DNA of 64,000 nucleotides from Candidatus Obscuribacterales bacterium (GTDB lineage Bacteria; Cyanobacteriota; Vampirovibrionia; Obscuribacterales; Obscuribacteraceae). The stretch lies in contig JAKFVQ010000024.1 of NCBI GenBank assembly GCA_021732085.1, forward strand, positions 124,001 to 188,000. Direction: 5' to 3'. Positions within the stretch are counted from its first letter, which is position 1. Every line of letters starts with the position of its first letter. The notes below the pieces were generated by a model that saw only the letters and a program-made list of their open reading frames with translations, had not been told where the DNA came from and did no database searches. This document shows, in pieces, positions 44,008 through 52,912 of the stretch. The position numbers were made by a program, and so were the translations under genes.

Positions 44008-46038
44008 TTGTGCGCCCCCGCCGGTTTGGCTTGGGGAGCCGTTCTTTTGAATCTCGGATTTGAATTCGGAAAACTAAATTTTTCTGCCACGTTATTTGCA
44101 ATTGCAATTTTCATCTGGATGATTCAATCAGTAATTAGCTTACTATGTGGAAAGAAATGTCGCCACGATTTCTCTTCTTTCCTTTTCGCTTTACCTTGCA
44201 TACTCGTGTTAATCGCTGCTGGAGCAAGCTGGAATCACCCTCCGGTTAGTTTTGAAGCATCGACAATCATGTTTGGGGATGTCCACATTGCCGAGAAAAT
44301 CGATTCTCTTTCTGCTATCTTCCTTTCACTTTTGTCAGTAATTGGTATCGCTACTTCCGCTTTTTCCGTTTCTTATTTGAAGCATCTAAAGGGCAGAATC
44401 AACCCAAGCCATTACTGGTCTGCAATCTCCGCCTTCATGTTGTCTATGTGTATGGTGATTGTAAGCGCGAATGCTCCGACGTTTCTGGTCTTTTGGGAAC
44501 TAATGTCACTTAGTGCTCTCGCATTAATCGCTTCTGAACATCAGCAAGAGGACGTGCAGAAATCTGCCTTCATCTATTTAATTGCTACAAGAACAGCCAC
44601 GGCATTCTTGATAGCTGGATTTATTTGGATGCATTCTATTGCAGGCAGTTGGGGCTTCGACTCATGGTCTTTTGCTGGAAAGAATTGGCTGCCCGCACTG
44701 TTTATTGCAATCGGCTTATGCATAAAATCAGGACTCTGGCCCTTCCACCTTTCGCTCCCTTACGCCTACACGGCAGCACCATCTCCGGTGTCAGCACTGA
44801 TGAGTGGAGTGATGAGCAAGGTGGCCTTCTGTGCAGCGGTCAGATTCTTGGTTGTCGGGCAAGTCGACTCATTGGTCATCGCCGGCGTTTTTCTGGGCGC
44901 CGGTCTCATATCAATGTTCTGGGGGATTCTCTTTAGTTTGGTGCAGCAGGATCTAAAACGGTTGCTTGCATATTCCAGTGTCGAGAATAATGGCGTTATC
45001 TTTTGCGGTCTTGGTTTGGCGCTGGTCGGCCAGGCTATGAATCATCCTATCGTTTCAGCACTAGCCCTTGCAGCTAGTATTTTTCACAGTATCAATCATG
45101 GACTTTTCAAAGCCCTGCTGTTTTTGTCCGCTGGCACTGTGGAGACAGCTGCCCATACACGTGATTTGGGACTTCTTGGCGGACTGGCAAGCAGAATGCC
45201 GATAACGCTGCTGTGCTTCGTAGTTGGTGCTGCATCAATATGCGCCCTGCCGCCAAGCAACGGATTTGCAAGTAAATGGTTGCTGTATTCGAGTCTGATG
45301 AACGAGATTTGGTGTTCTTCAGAATTAACGGTGAGGGGTCTTGCTCTTGTCTCAATAGGTATCTTAGGGTTAGTGGGTGGACTATCCGTTTTCTCTTTTG
45401 CAAGAGCTATCGGAGTCGCATTTCTGGGAAATCCGCGTTCTGAGTCTGCTGCAAAGGCTTCCGAACTAGGAGTATTTAGCTGGCTTCCGCAAATTACTCT
45501 GGCTTGTCTGTGCGTAATCTTGGGTCTGTGCGCTTCGTTTGTGACTGGACAAGTTGAGCTTCTAGCTTGCGCAACTTTGAAAATTCCAATTACCTCTACA
45601 CCTAAATTCCAGATGCCGATGCCTCAAATTGCAGTACTCTTTTTTGTCTCGGCAATGCTTGTATATCACTTAATCCTGAAGACTTCAAAAGCAAGGAAAT
45701 ACGTAACATGGGAATGCGGTTTTGGCAGCTTATCGCCCAGAATGCAAGTAAGTTCAGTGAGTTTCGCGCAACCTATTGCAAGGATCTTTAGTCAGATTTT
45801 GCGTTTCAAGTTACTAGTTGAAATTAAGGGAGCAGATCGAAGGCATTTCCCTGAATACGTAAAAGTTGAGCCGCAAACAGCTTCCATCCTTGAGAGCAAA
45901 GTCTATGGACCGCTAGTTCAAATGCTGCGAACCCTGTCTGACTTACTGGCGAAACTGCAAGCCGGTTCGGTACATCTTTATCTGCTCTATTTATGCCTGA
46001 CTTTGCTCCTCATTGTTGCCGTGGGGACGAAATTATGA
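44008..46038 (+). CDS. hyfB: Hyf-like antiporter-type membrane subunit (HyfB/NuoL-like)
   Basis: A 676-aa integral membrane protein with about 15 helices, the length of HyfB/HycC. Antiporter-family residues are seen in FLVFWELMSLSALALIA (conserved Glu), KSGLWPFHLSLPYAYTAAPSPVSALMSG (conserved Lys/His), QQDLKRLLAYSSVENNG and FHSINHGLFKALLFLSAG. It forms a proton- or sodium-pumping module of the complex. The first TTG (44008) has a poor ribosome site; the TTG at 44047 has GGGGAG 8 nt upstream and may be the true start. Its stop overlaps the hyfC start. Confidence 0.92.
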   Translation: MCAPAGLAWGAVLLNLGFEFGKLNFSATLFAIAIFIWMIQSVISLLCGKKCRHDFSSFLFALPCILVLIAAGASWNHPPVSFEASTIMFGDVHIAEKIDSLSAIFLSLLSVIGIATSAFSVSYLKHLKGRINPSHYWSAISAFMLSMCMVIVSANAPTFLVFWELMSLSALALIASEHQQEDVQKSAFIYLIATRTATAFLIAGFIWMHSIAGSWGFDSWSFAGKNWLPALFIAIGLCIKSGLWPFHLSLPYAYTAAPSPVSALMSGVMSKVAFCAAVRFLVVGQVDSLVIAGVFLGAGLISMFWGILFSLVQQDLKRLLAYSSVENNGVIFCGLGLALVGQAMNHPIVSALALAASIFHSINHGLFKALLFLSAGTVETAAHTRDLGLLGGLASRMPITLLCFVVGAASICALPPSNGFASKWLLYSSLMNEIWCSSELTVRGLALVSIGILGLVGGLSVFSFARAIGVAFLGNPRSESAAKASELGVFSWLPQITLACLCVILGLCASFVTGQVELLACATLKIPITSTPKFQMPMPQIAVLFFVSAMLVYHLILKTSKARKYVTWECGFGSLSPRMQVSSVSFAQPIARIFSQILRFKLLVEIKGADRRHFPEYVKVEPQTASILESKVYGPLVQMLRTLSDLLAKLQAGSVHLYLLYLCLTLLLIVAVGTKL

Positions 46039-46973
46039 CGCCAGTTTTTTCTTGGATTTATTTCTTGCTTTGCCTTATCCTGGTGCCGCCGTTGGTATTA
46101 AGTATTATTGGCAAAACCAAGGCTCGTCTGCAAAATCGCCGTGGTCCAGTTCTCTTGCAAGTATTTTATGACTGGTCAAAGCTATGGCGTAAAGACCAGA
46201 CTTTAAGTTCAACGCTCAGCGGAGTGTTTCGAAGCACTGCTGTAATAAACACCGTTATCTACTTATCCGTTGCTTTGTTTGTGCCATGGTTGGCACAAAA
46301 GCCGCCGATTGACGGCGACGATTTATTTCTGCTGCTATATAGTCTGGCCTTGGCACGCTTCCTCTGCCTGCTGGCGTCAATGGATGCCGGATCTGCATTC
46401 GGCGCTTTTGCAGCCAGTCGAGAGGCTACACTTTCGTTGCTGGTCGAACCAGCATTCATGCTGACCCTTGTTGCACTTGCAGTCTGCTCTGGAAGTACAA
46501 GCTTGTCCTCGATCTTCGCCTTCTCGATTAACCCCGGCGCTGGCCCTGAAGTCTGGTTTCTTGGGGGGATTGCAATCTTTCTCTGCGGACTTGTTGAGTT
46601 ATCGAGGATGCCAATCGATGATCCTACCACCCATCTTGAGCTGACGATGGTTCATGAGGCAATGATTGTGGAGGCATCAGGACGAAATTTGCTGTTGCTG
46701 GAATATTCGTATGCGATGAAGATGACCGTCTTCCTGGGACTCAGTGCCCAATGCTTTTTACACGCCTACTTTCAGTTCTTGCCTGTTGGAGCAATCTGGT
46801 TATGCCTATTGAGTGTTGCCGGAATTTTTGGACTGGCTGTTCTCGTCGCTTTAATTGAAGCATTAAGCGTGAAGCTCCGCTGGCGCAAAGCTCCCGAATT
46901 CATCGCATATGCGCTAACCATGAGTTTTCTTGCCTGTCTTGTCAGCATTGCCAAAGGAGCCACATTCAGATGA
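46035..46973 (+). CDS. hyfC: Hyf-like membrane subunit HyfC (NuoH-like)
   Basis: A 312-aa membrane protein homologous to NuoH/HycD, which joins the hydrophilic arm to the membrane arm. Motifs are KTKARLQNRRGPVLLQVFYD near the N-terminus, SRMPIDDPTTHLELTMVHEAM, and EASGRNLLLLEYSYAMKM. Seven or eight helices are visible. The ATG overlaps the hyfB stop (ATGA), and its own stop overlaps hyfE. Confidence 0.94.
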   Translation: MTPVFSWIYFLLCLILVPPLVLSIIGKTKARLQNRRGPVLLQVFYDWSKLWRKDQTLSSTLSGVFRSTAVINTVIYLSVALFVPWLAQKPPIDGDDLFLLLYSLALARFLCLLASMDAGSAFGAFAASREATLSLLVEPAFMLTLVALAVCSGSTSLSSIFAFSINPGAGPEVWFLGGIAIFLCGLVELSRMPIDDPTTHLELTMVHEAMIVEASGRNLLLLEYSYAMKMTVFLGLSAQCFLHAYFQFLPVGAIWLCLLSVAGIFGLAVLVALIEALSVKLRWRKAPEFIAYALTMSFLACLVSIAKGATFR

Positions 46974-47611
46974 GCCTCAGTATTGTCGAAATCTTTGCAG
47001 TCGCGGCAGCGTTATGCGCAGTTCTCATGGCTGGATCTCTACATGTCAAAAGAAACATTTTCTTTTACATGGTGCAGACCGTCTTGCTTGCTGTTGTCAC
47101 TGCTGAAATAGCTCGTACCGATGGTGAGCTGAATCTATATCTGATTGCAGTTGCAATTGCAATTTTGAAGGGCGGCTGCGTTCCAATCTTTTTGCGATGG
47201 ATGGTCAAACGTTTGCAATCTTATAGCGATCCAGGAATGATGCTTGCGCCACCACTGGCTATGCATGCCAGTTTGCTTTTGTTTGCGCTGAGCTATCTGG
47301 AACTCGGTTCTTTAGGCGCGCTGCCCGGATCGGCTCTTGCCGCTTCAGCCGCGGCCTCCCTATTGCTTACTGGCTTGATTCTCATGTTGACCAGGAAAAC
47401 TGCGCTGAGCCAGATTATCGGTTTTCTTGTAATTGAAAACGGTATTTATCTGTTTGCTGTGACACAAACGTCCGGGATGCCGTTGTTGGTTGAGATGGGC
47501 GTGATGCTCGATGTCTTGGTTGCTGTGATGGTGGCAGGATTGATTGTTTTCAGGATACAGCAAAGTTTCGAACACATAGATGTTACTCAGTTAGCAGAAT
47601 TGAGGGACTGA
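46970..47611 (+). CDS. hyfE: Hyf-like membrane subunit HyfE (NuoK-related)
   Basis: A 213-aa protein with about six helices. HVKRNIFFYMVQTVLLAVVT and the late segment IIGFLVIENGIYLFAVTQ (conserved Glu in ENG) match HyfE/MnhC-type subunits related to NuoK. The ATG overlaps the hyfC stop, and the stop overlaps hyfF. Confidence 0.92.
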   Translation: MSLSIVEIFAVAAALCAVLMAGSLHVKRNIFFYMVQTVLLAVVTAEIARTDGELNLYLIAVAIAILKGGCVPIFLRWMVKRLQSYSDPGMMLAPPLAMHASLLLFALSYLELGSLGALPGSALAASAAASLLLTGLILMLTRKTALSQIIGFLVIENGIYLFAVTQTSGMPLLVEMGVMLDVLVAVMVAGLIVFRIQQSFEHIDVTQLAELRD

Positions 47612-49041
47612 TGACGAACCTTGTAATGTTAGCTGCGCTTCCCATTTTGATGGCTGTTCTTGGGCTGACAGCTTTCAGGCTTCCTTTCTTCAGGCAGCTA
47701 ATCGCATTTTGCGCATGGTGGCAAATTCTCTTTGAAGCCTACATATTTCGACCGCTTTGGATGGGAAGGGAATCCATTTCTTTTTTCGAGGGCTTGGCGG
47801 CAGACAAAACAGGCGCCATGTTTGCATTACTTTCTGCGATTGTCATAGCCGCTGCTCTTACGCATGCCTGTATATTTTTCGATAATGAAAAGCCGCAGGA
47901 AGATCTAAGCGACTCAAAACGTGTGGGCGTGTTTTACGCAAGCAGCAGCTTGTTTTTGCTGGCAATGACGTTGCTTTGCATATGTGACAACATCGGCTAC
48001 ATGTGGATTTGTCTTGAAACGACCACTCTGGTTTCTGCCCCGCTTGTTTCTTATTCGCGAAACAAACAGGCATTAGAAGCGACCTGGAAGTATCTGATCA
48101 TTTGCAGTGTTGGTATCGCTTTTGCGTTGCTCGGAACCGTTCTTATCTTTGCCTCAAGCCAGCATTCATTTGAGCACGGGACCCTTCAATTAAGTGAGTT
48201 AATAAAGAATGCGGCCTCTCTGGACTATCCACTTTTGCGTCTGGGATTCATATTCTGCTTCTTGGGTTATGGCACCAAGGCCGGTATCTTCCCGATTCAC
48301 AGCTGGTTGCCGGACGCGCACTCTGAGGCTCCAGCTCCAGCCTCGGCCATGCTTTCCGGTGCGCTTCTCAACTGCGCCCTCCTGGCAATATGGCGTTTGG
48401 TTCAAGTGGTTGAGGCTTCCGGGCACTCGGATTTAGCACTGAAGTTGCCGCTTGTCCTCGGCACAACAACAGTCGCTGCGGCGAGCCTGTTCTTGGTGAA
48501 ACAGAACGGCGTTAAAAGGATGTGGGCTTATTCTAGTATTGAAAATGTTGGTTTGATGCTGACAGCAATTGGGCTTGGATCGGCGCCTCTTTTCTTTCTA
48601 CAGGCTCTCAATCACAGTCTGGCAAAAGTAGCGCTCTTCCTTTTGGCTGGCAACATAGTCCAGACGTTTGGAACGAAGAAGTTATCAGAACTCAGAGGGC
48701 TATTGACTGCTACGCCACCGTGGGGGCTTCTGCTTATAGCGTCTGCGTTTGCGGTAACCGGCGCTCCGCCATTCGGTTCTTTTATCTCCGAATGGTATAT
48801 GCTCTCGCTGAGTCTTGAAAAGCATCTCTGGCCAGTCTTCGCCGTGCTAATCGCTTCACTCTCGATCACTTTTATAGCCGTTTTTTATCACATCGCTGCG
48901 TGTTTGTGGGGCACACCAGCACCTACGCAAGCTTCAATTCGGATAAGTGTGCAAAGCAGTTTCATACCGGCAATTCTGATTCTGGCATGCTTAATCGTCG
49001 GGGTGAGCCCGATTTCAAAATGCATAATTCAATTTTTTTAG
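47611..49041 (+). CDS. hyfF: Hyf-like antiporter-type subunit HyfF (NuoN/M-like)
   Basis: A 476-aa protein with about 13-14 helices. Conserved antiporter motifs are WICLETTTLVSAPLVSY (Glu), GYGTKAGIFPIHSWLPDAHS (Lys), EAPAPASAMLSGALLN, KRMWAYSSIENVGLM and FFLQALNHSLAKVALFLLAG. It is the second ion-pumping module of the complex. The ATG overlaps the hyfE stop. Confidence 0.94.
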   Translation: MTNLVMLAALPILMAVLGLTAFRLPFFRQLIAFCAWWQILFEAYIFRPLWMGRESISFFEGLAADKTGAMFALLSAIVIAAALTHACIFFDNEKPQEDLSDSKRVGVFYASSSLFLLAMTLLCICDNIGYMWICLETTTLVSAPLVSYSRNKQALEATWKYLIICSVGIAFALLGTVLIFASSQHSFEHGTLQLSELIKNAASLDYPLLRLGFIFCFLGYGTKAGIFPIHSWLPDAHSEAPAPASAMLSGALLNCALLAIWRLVQVVEASGHSDLALKLPLVLGTTTVAAASLFLVKQNGVKRMWAYSSIENVGLMLTAIGLGSAPLFFLQALNHSLAKVALFLLAGNIVQTFGTKKLSELRGLLTATPPWGLLLIASAFAVTGAPPFGSFISEWYMLSLSLEKHLWPVFAVLIASLSITFIAVFYHIAACLWGTPAPTQASIRISVQSSFIPAILILACLIVGVSPISKCIIQFF

Positions 49042-49049
49042 AGGCACAA

Positions 49050-50534
49050 ATGAAGATCGCTCATTCCCGGTTAGAACTCAATAATCGCCATTCCACTATC
49101 AACAAGCTGGTAAAGGAAGATGGTATGCGAATCGGATTGATAAGCTCAATTGATGGCAGCCAGTTACTGACGGTACTAATTGATCCCAAAAATGGAGAGC
49201 TTCAGATCTTTGAGACTTCCCTTGAGTCTCATCATTATCCAAGTTTGAGTAGGTGCTTGCCTTCTGCCCATTGGCAGGAGAGGATCGTCTGGAATATGTT
49301 TGGGCTTGTCCCTGAGGAGCATCCTCGCCTCAAGCAGGTTCTTTTGCATGAGCCCTACAGCGCTGATTTCTTTCCATTGCGTACGGTCAGCGGCCCGTTT
49401 GAAGTCCCCGAGCGCCCGCACCAGGGACAATACCAGTTCCTGGAAGTGAAAGGCGACGGCGTTTATGAGATACCCGTTGGACCCATTCACGCGGGAATTA
49501 TTGAACCGGGACACTTTAGATTTAGCTGTTTGGGCGAAGTAATCGTTAATCTTGAAATACGCTTGGGTTATGTTCATCGCGGTGTAGAGAAAAGGCTTAC
49601 AGAAGTAAATTGGCGCAAAGGTCGTTTCATTGCAGAATCGGCAGCATCAGACAGTTCGACTGCGTATGCCATTGGATTTGCTGAATGCATCGAATCCATG
49701 TTCTCTCTTGAAGTTCCACATCGGGCTCGTTTGCTTCGGGTACTTGCGCTAGAGGTGGAGCGCGTCGGCATGCATTTAGCAGATTTGGGCGGACTTGCCG
49801 GCGACATTGGATTTCTTGCCGCCGCATCGTCTTTTCAACGCATCCGCGGTATTGCGTTTCGGATGGCTGAGCTTCTGACAGGTCAACGATTTCTTCGAGC
49901 GTTCATTTGCCCCGGCGGCGTTGTCAGAGATGTTTCTACGGCTATGCTAAAAGACATTTCGGCATCTGTGTCGAAGCTGCAAACAGAGATTCCTGTTCTG
50001 ACAGAGATGCTATTGGAGAATCAAGGCGTCAATGATCGGATGCGAGGCGTGGGCCGCGTCTCTCATTGGCTGGCGCTAGACTTTGCCCTGGTAGGTCCTA
50101 GCGGACGGGCTTCTGGAATTGAGTATGACGCGCGCCAGTTCCACCCAGATTATCCAGATTTTGAATTGGCTTTGCAGACCGAAGGAGATGTCTATAGCCG
50201 CGCGGTTGTCCGGGCAATCGAAGTTCAGAAATCAATTTCCATCATTGAGTCTGTGTTGGATAAACTCTGCAATGAAGAGAGTCAGTTCTTTCTCCAACTG
50301 CCAGAAGATTTACCGCCCAATGCAATCGGCTGTTCGGTAGTGGAAGGTCATCGCGGCGAACTAGTGCAGCTCGCTCTTAGCGACCAGTCGGGGCGAATCA
50401 AGCGTTACTGTTTCAAAGATGCCAGCGTTAATAATTGGACGGCTTTGGCGATTGCTGCTCGTAACAATCTAGTTGCCGATTTTCCACTGTGCAACAAGAG
50501 TTTCGCTTTGGCGTACAGCGGACATGACTTGTAG
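49050..50534 (+). CDS. hyfG: Hyf-like large subunit (NuoC+NuoD fusion) lacking NiFe-binding cysteines
   Basis: A 494-aa protein. Residues about 20-125 are a NuoC-like 30-kDa domain (ERIVWNMFGLVPEEHPRLKQ). The rest is NuoD/HycE-like: GPIHAGIIEPGHFRF, YVHRGVEKRL, HRARLLRVLALEVERVGMHLADL. In a true group 4 hydrogenase the region after this has CGIC and the C-terminus has CxxCTxR. Here they read ESAASDSSTAYAIG and NKSFALAYSGHDL, so no Ni-Fe site can form. This is the hallmark of energy-converting hydrogenase-related (Ehr) complexes. The ATG at 49050 has AGAGGC upstream; the frame before it overlaps hyfF and is ignored. Confidence 0.93.
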   Translation: MKIAHSRLELNNRHSTINKLVKEDGMRIGLISSIDGSQLLTVLIDPKNGELQIFETSLESHHYPSLSRCLPSAHWQERIVWNMFGLVPEEHPRLKQVLLHEPYSADFFPLRTVSGPFEVPERPHQGQYQFLEVKGDGVYEIPVGPIHAGIIEPGHFRFSCLGEVIVNLEIRLGYVHRGVEKRLTEVNWRKGRFIAESAASDSSTAYAIGFAECIESMFSLEVPHRARLLRVLALEVERVGMHLADLGGLAGDIGFLAAASSFQRIRGIAFRMAELLTGQRFLRAFICPGGVVRDVSTAMLKDISASVSKLQTEIPVLTEMLLENQGVNDRMRGVGRVSHWLALDFALVGPSGRASGIEYDARQFHPDYPDFELALQTEGDVYSRAVVRAIEVQKSISIIESVLDKLCNEESQFFLQLPEDLPPNAIGCSVVEGHRGELVQLALSDQSGRIKRYCFKDASVNNWTALAIAARNNLVADFPLCNKSFALAYSGHDL

Positions 50535-50543
50535 GAGGCACCA

Positions 50544-51338
50544 TTGCTAAAACTATTAACTTACTTGCTTAGAAATGGGGTGGTGACGCAAACCGAAGCA
50601 ATGCTCCCACTGAGTGAAGCTTCTTTGGGAATGCCGCAGCTTTCCGGCGCCGCCTGTCTTGGAGAATCCTGCAAGCTCTGCCGCGATGCATGTCCTACCG
50701 ATGCCATCAACATAGTGGATGGAAGCAGTATTTCGAAAACATTCATATCGCTGGATCGCGGAGCATGTATCAATTGCTCGCTTTGTATCGATCTTTGCCC
50801 GACAAAGAGCATTGTCTCTGATCGCGATCCGCGCACAGCCGCAAGAACTCGTGATGAGCTTGTTCTCAATTCGCCCGGAACGTCGCAGCATTCGTCGGCC
50901 CAGACAGGCTCGACTTCGGCAAATCCCTTCAAGCGTTCTATTGCTTGTCGCGTTGTATCAACCGGCTGTAGCGCCTGCGACCAAGAAATTTCTGCTGCCG
51001 CAAATCCGATCTTCGATATGGAGAGATTTGGTGTTCATGTGGTGGCATCGCCGCGATTTGCTGATGTGTTGCTAGTGACCGGACCCGTTCCGAAAGCCAT
51101 GCACGATCCTTTGAAGCGCTGCTATGAAGCTATGGCGGAGCCGAGGCGGGTGATCGCAGTCGGTACTTGTGCTTCAAGTGGCGGCGTCCATCGGGATAGC
51201 TATTCAGAAGCAAACGGAGTCAGTGATATATTGCCAGTCGACGTTTTCATTCCAGGTTGCCCGCCCCATCCAATGAGTATAATTGCCGGACTCATGTTGT
51301 TGATGGACAGACTCCCTGTTCTATCTGATCGAAAATGA
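50544..51338 (+). CDS. Ferredoxin (HyfH-like) + NuoB/HyfI-like small subunit fusion
   Basis: A 264-aa protein. Residues about 35-95 hold two [4Fe-4S] motifs, CLGESCKLCRDACP and CINCSLCIDLCP, as in HyfH/NuoI. After a Ser/Thr linker, residues 130-264 are NuoB/HyfI-like with the cluster cysteines in STGCSACDQEI, VGTCASSGG and PGCPPHP. In E. coli these are separate genes. The start is TTG with AGGAGG 5 nt upstream, 9 nt after hyfG. It would pass electrons to or from the altered active site of the large subunit. It is the last gene of the operon. Confidence 0.92.
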   Translation: MLKLLTYLLRNGVVTQTEAMLPLSEASLGMPQLSGAACLGESCKLCRDACPTDAINIVDGSSISKTFISLDRGACINCSLCIDLCPTKSIVSDRDPRTAARTRDELVLNSPGTSQHSSAQTGSTSANPFKRSIACRVVSTGCSACDQEISAAANPIFDMERFGVHVVASPRFADVLLVTGPVPKAMHDPLKRCYEAMAEPRRVIAVGTCASSGGVHRDSYSEANGVSDILPVDVFIPGCPPHPMSIIAGLMLLMDRLPVLSDRK

Positions 51339-51409
51339 AAGCAAAACGAATTTTTTTCGTGTTAAAGTACAAAGCAAATCGCCGAATCTTGGCAGGTATG
51401 TCAAGAAGG

Positions 51410-51429
51410 CGCTGGTCTTTTGACCAGCG
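51410..51429 (+). terminator. Hairpin between the Hyf-like operon and the carbonic-anhydrase-like gene
   Basis: A perfect 8-bp stem CGCTGGTC / GACCAGCG with a TTTT loop. The tail (TAGTATT) is only weakly T-rich. It lies 72 nt after the fusion gene and 21 nt before the next start, so it may act as an attenuator. Confidence 0.45.
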
Positions 51430-51450
51430 TAGTATTGAGAAGGAGCTGCA

Positions 51451-52095
51451 ATGAATAATCTTCCATCAGTAAAGGTGGACGAAAAATATCGTGATCGACT
51501 CAAGGAATTTCATACCAAAGATGATATCCCTCAAGAGTGGCGTGGCACTCCGATAGAGTCATTCATCATGTCTCAAAATTTTGGTTGGCCGGTGCAACCA
51601 TCGGGACATCCAGAAGTTTTGATTGCTACATGCATTGAGTTTCGCTACGCACTGCCTATCCCACGTATGTACGCTTATGTCATACGGCGAGCAAGCGGGC
51701 GTGTAATCGGTTCTGAATTTAGCGTTGGCTATACGATGGCCAAAGGTGTGAGAAACCTGATTATGATCGGGCACAACGATTGCGGAATGTCAAAAATGAC
51801 TGAGAACGCACCATCTGTAATTGCTGCTTTCATGGAACAGGGCTGGTCCAGAGAGGCTGCTGAAGCCTACGTTCAGAAACATGGCACTCGTCACGCCATA
51901 GAAGATGAGCTTGAGTCATTGAAGGATGAGTACATTCGGGTTAAGGGACTATTTCCGAAACTGAACATTGCGCCGCTATTTGTATGCTTGCATGATGGAC
52001 GCCTTTACTTGCCGAACTGGTATTCCGAGGAGCTGGCCAAAGAAATTAGCAGCCACCATTCGGTGAACGATCAAATAATCGCCAGCTTGCCGTAA
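51451..52095 (+). CDS. Beta-carbonic-anhydrase-like protein
   Basis: A 214-aa protein with the beta-CA layout: a first zinc Cys in ATCIEFR (Cys61), YVIRRASGRVI, and the His/Cys pair in IGHNDCGMSKM (His108, Cys111). The normal CxDxR dyad is CxExR here (Glu63, Arg65), so activity cannot be assumed. It may act as a carbonic anhydrase or a related hydrolase (the family includes carbon disulphide hydrolases). AAGGAG lies 5 nt before the ATG. It converges with the next gene, with 7 nt between stops. Confidence 0.82.
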   Translation: MNNLPSVKVDEKYRDRLKEFHTKDDIPQEWRGTPIESFIMSQNFGWPVQPSGHPEVLIATCIEFRYALPIPRMYAYVIRRASGRVIGSEFSVGYTMAKGVRNLIMIGHNDCGMSKMTENAPSVIAAFMEQGWSREAAEAYVQKHGTRHAIEDELESLKDEYIRVKGLFPKLNIAPLFVCLHDGRLYLPNWYSEELAKEISSHHSVNDQIIASLP

Positions 52096-52102
52096 GCCGG
52101 CT

Positions 52103-52453
52103 CTAGTGCATTTGTGATAGCAACAACTCGCCAATCATGTGGACCACAAGAGGCATGGTTGGAAACATAGCGATCGCTTTCACTAACCTGCTGTCGATTT
52201 TTTCTTTGCGCTTTTTTGCCAGCCCCATACAGGACGCCCCTGCCAAACCGACAACGCCGGTCAACGCCGTCGCCACTTTCACGAGATCTTGCATGTTTGT
52301 GATGTTTTCGGGGTTGGCAAGATCGCTATTTGCAGCTTGAATGCACGAGACATATGGTGTTTCATGCCCGAGCACTCCTTGCCCGGCCGCGGCGGCGGCA
52401 AAGGCTGGAGCAGCAAATGCGGCCAAAATAATTGCGTGTTTGAAAATGCTCAT
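52103..52453 (-). CDS. Small exported/membrane protein, unknown function
   Basis: A 116-aa protein. It has an Ala-rich signal peptide (AIILAAFAAPAFAAAAA), a polar segment with one Cys, then two hydrophobic helices (LVKVATALTGVVGLAGASCM and AIAMFPTMPLVVHMIGELLL) separated by a basic loop (KKRKEK). The layout is like VirB2/TrbC pilins, but no conjugation genes are nearby, so no function is assigned. The ATG at 52453 with GGTGGA upstream is preferred to the ATG at 52468. Confidence 0.68.
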   Translation of the reverse strand: MSIFKHAIILAAFAAPAFAAAAAGQGVLGHETPYVSCIQAANSDLANPENITNMQDLVKVATALTGVVGLAGASCMGLAKKRKEKIDSRLVKAIAMFPTMPLVVHMIGELLLSQMH

Positions 52454-52630
52454 AGCAAAATCCACCATGGAGTGAGCCAGGGAAAAGGGTGTTGGCTTGG
52501 CGTACTAAGTGGGTTTGAAATTCCTTCGAGACACATTATGTCCTTGCAGGAAATCTTTGGCAATACATGCATTCCGGCATACTTAGTAATTTCACCATGC
52601 TGTAAAAATGCTTGAAAACCTTCTGGGCTG

Positions 52631-52795
52631 ATGGTCTTGGGGCGTGCGGTGGCGCGCGGGCCCACGAGGGTACGCGTCCCCGCCCTGGTGTGGGCGCCCA
52701 GGGCGGGGACCGACCCAATGTGGAGACATCTACTTGCGTCGATGGACCAGGGTCGAAACCCGGGTCCATCGATGGCAAATAAGCGGCCCAGCCGC
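52631..52795. other. GC-rich structured island with nested inverted repeats
   Basis: Within 52454-52912, which otherwise holds no gene, about 165 bases are strikingly GC-rich against an AT-richer surround. A 13-bp perfect inverted repeat (GTCCCCGCCCTGG at 52676-52688, mate at 52698-52710) is followed by a hairpin with arms TCGATGGACC (52739-52748) and GGTCCATCGA (52763-52772) closing on GGGT-CGAA-ACCC. Frames of 60-130 residues on both strands are Pro/Arg/Gly-rich artefacts. It may be a structured RNA or an inserted element. Confidence 0.6.
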
Positions 52796-52912
52796 AACAT
52801 CCTTATATGCTGATTGCAAAACAAATAAGCTGATTGCAAGCAAAATGAAAGGTCATTTCAGCCGTCAGGATGGCTTCTGCGCGTTTATTTTTCTGTTGGG
52901 TGTTGCTTGCTC

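Noticed and set aside
48900-49049. A 50-residue N-terminal extension of the HyfG-like protein
   Set aside because: It overlaps hyfF and has no family similarity. The ATG at 49050 fits the NuoC-like domain.
52103-52453. VirB2/TrbC-type pilin
   Set aside because: The layout is similar, but no conjugation or type IV secretion genes are in the window and no diagnostic motif is seen.
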